Origin: JBOHWJ01 sp050736615
GTDB taxonomy: Bacteria > Desulfobacterota > Binatia > Binatales > Binataceae
Direction: 5' to 3'
DNA: 15,964 bases
Assembly (NCBI GenBank): GCA_050736615.1
Contig: JBOHWL010000130.1
Span: forward strand, 1 to 15,964
This document shows, in pieces, positions 14,859 to 15,964 of this stretch (within the stretch, counting starts at the first letter, position 1; each line of letters opens with the position of its first letter). Position numbers and translations under genes: made by a program. The notes under the pieces are model-generated. The model did not search any database and was not told where the DNA came from. It saw only the letters and a list, made by a program, of their open reading frames with translations.

Positions 14859-15809
14859 CTAAAAGCTCAGCAGCCCGCTGATCATCGCGACCACCGACGT
14901 GATGAACGCCGCACTCAGAAATTCACTTACGCGGAAGAGCCGCAACTTGGCCAATGACGACTCGATCACGACCAGCACGAGCAGAAACAGCAGCGTCTTG
15001 AAAAGCACCAAGGGCATTGCCAGGAAAAGCGCGTCCACGGCCTGACCGCTGGCAAGGCCCCACGGCGTCACCAGGACGTTCAGCAGGATGATGATCAGAA
15101 CGAAGAATTTCATCTGCCCACCCCACTTCATCAGCGCGGCCCCGGTGCCCGAATATTCCAGGCTCTTGGATTCGTCGATCATAGCCAACTCGAAATGGCC
15201 GCTGGGATTGTCCACGGGAATCCGCCCGCCTTCGGCGAGAATCAACATGATGAACGCGACCACCATCAGCACGTGAGAGGGTGCGAAGAAATTCGCGAAC
15301 GGGGTTACCCAGTGCATCGTCACGATGTAGGGAATCGTCGATCCGGAGACGAAGGAAACCGTGAAGAATACGATCATGAAAACCGGCTCCGCCAGGAATC
15401 CAACCATGCGGGTGCGGCTGGCCCCGATCGGCCCGTAAGGGTTCGCCGTATCGATCGCGGCGAGCGTCGCGAAGAAACCGCCCAGCGCAAGCACGAAGCC
15501 GCCGGCCAGTATGTCGCCCATCAGCGCGAAGAACAGTGGGTAATTCGTCAGGACCGGAATCAACGTGGTGACAAAAAGCGGAGCGACGAAGACAACGTAG
15601 GGTGTCGCGCGGAAAATCCAGGAGGCATAGTCCGAAACGACTTCGTCTTTGCTGAACAGCTTCCGCAGATCGCGGTAGGGTTGAAAGATGCTCGGACCGC
15701 GGCGTGATTGAACGATCTCCTTCAAACGTGACAACACCCCTGACACAAGCGGGGAGACCGCCAGGACAAACAATATCTGGAGCAGGTTGAAGCCTATCGA
15801 GCGCGCCAT
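14859..15809 (-). CDS. hyfC: NuoH/HyfC-like membrane anchor subunit of the Ehr complex
   Basis: This 316-residue polytopic protein belongs to the NuoH/HycD/HyfC family, the subunit that docks the hydrophilic arm on the membrane. Signatures are SRLKEIVQSRRGPSIFQPYR (residues 27-46), the DLRKLFSKDEV loop after it, GASRTRMVGFLAEPVF (129-144), and EGGRIPVDNPSGHFELAMID (193-212) followed by ESKSLEYSG (213-221). The conserved glutamates of the last segment are those thought to form the proton-entry E-channel in the family. It is the first gene after the terminator at 15912-15944. The start is fixed by an in-frame TAG only three codons upstream of the ATG at 15807-15809. GGGAGGGG lies about 11-13 nt before the start, a slightly distant ribosome site. 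Confidence 0.95.
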   Translation of the reverse strand: MARSIGFNLLQILFVLAVSPLVSGVLSRLKEIVQSRRGPSIFQPYRDLRKLFSKDEVVSDYASWIFRATPYVVFVAPLFVTTLIPVLTNYPLFFALMGDILAGGFVLALGGFFATLAAIDTANPYGPIGASRTRMVGFLAEPVFMIVFFTVSFVSGSTIPYIVTMHWVTPFANFFAPSHVLMVVAFIMLILAEGGRIPVDNPSGHFELAMIDESKSLEYSGTGAALMKWGGQMKFFVLIIILLNVLVTPWGLASGQAVDALFLAMPLVLFKTLLFLLVLVVIESSLAKLRLFRVSEFLSAAFITSVVAMISGLLSF

Positions 15810-15911
15810 TAACCGCTACGCCCCTCCCGCACGGCGTTACATCCTCGTTCCGTTTGGCGCTGTGACGCGCAGGGAACAAGCTAGCCTCGGCTACCAGGTA
15901 GGGAACCTGAA
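15810..15911 (-). other. Leader of the Ehr operon
   Basis: These 102 bases lie between the upstream terminator and the HyfC-like start and must hold the operon promoter if none lies farther upstream. I find only a weak TTGTTC with no acceptable -10 at normal spacing. The ribosome site GGGAGGGG is at 15821-15828. A minus-strand open frame running 15948-14923 crosses here but is the shifted shadow of the HyfC-like gene. Confidence 0.35.
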
Positions 15912-15944
15912 CGAAAAGCAAACCCCTACCGGCTTCGGTAGGGG
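15912..15944 (-). terminator. Intrinsic terminator for a gene upstream of the Ehr operon
   Basis: On the minus strand a perfect 9-bp GC-rich stem (CCCCTACCG / CGGTAGGGG) with an AAGC loop is followed by TTTGCTTTT, a textbook Rho-independent terminator. It ends transcription of a minus-strand gene that lies beyond base 15964. On the plus strand the stem is followed by TCATCAG, with no U-tract, so it works in one direction only. It marks the 5' boundary of the Ehr operon. Confidence 0.85.
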
Positions 15945-15964
15945 TCATCAGCCCTGCTCAGGAA

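Noticed and set aside
14923..15948. A 341-codon minus-strand frame overlapping the HyfC-like gene.
   Set aside because: It is a shifted reading of the same DNA with Arg/Gly/Pro-rich composition; the HyfC-like frame carries all family motifs.

Overview
The window looks like a piece of a GC-rich chromosome from an uncultured bacterium. I cannot place the phylum; soil and sediment lineages such as Binatota, Methylomirabilota/Rokubacteria or Acidobacteriota are guesses only. Every gene I can support lies on the minus strand, so transcription runs from high to low coordinates. No rRNA, tRNA, CRISPR array or insertion sequence was seen.

Region A (15964 down to 8196) is an operon for a six-subunit membrane complex of the complex I / group 4 hydrogenase superfamily. 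A strong intrinsic terminator (15912-15944) separates it from whatever lies upstream. The order is HyfC/NuoH-like, HyfE-like (frameshifted), HyfF/NuoN-like, HyfG/NuoCD-like, a ferredoxin-NuoB/HyfI fusion, and HyfB/NuoL-like. Most junctions are 4-nt stop/start overlaps. The large subunit lacks all four cysteines that bind the Ni-Fe centre. The small subunit has Asn in place of the fourth cysteine of the proximal Fe-S cluster. The set is therefore best described as an energy-converting hydrogenase-related (Ehr) complex, not a hydrogenase. The proton-channel residues of the membrane subunits are retained, so ion pumping driven by an unknown redox or conformational reaction is plausible.

Region B (8195 down to 3048) starts at a good sigma70-type promoter immediately after the Ehr stop codon. 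It encodes a Cys-rich CxxC/CxxH protein with a coiled-coil tail (frameshifted), a calcineurin-like metallophosphoesterase, a HEAT-repeat protein, a dynamin-like GTPase (frameshifted), and a second Cys-rich CxxC/CxxH module that is probably fused to the GTPase. This is the best candidate here for an undescribed system: a large membrane-remodelling type GTPase with helical-repeat, phosphoesterase and paired metal-binding partners.

Region C (2964 down to 898) encodes an MFS transporter, a zinc-ribbon/HEAT protein and a small coiled-coil protein, joined by overlapping stop/start codons. Region D (897 down to 1) holds a remnant of the Region B HEAT gene in GC-rich noncoding sequence, then the 5' end of a secondary alcohol dehydrogenase that runs off the window.

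Four genes are interrupted by single-base indels, each in or beside a short mononucleotide run. Long-read assembly error is the simplest explanation, so I describe those genes as probably intact in the organism but broken in this sequence.
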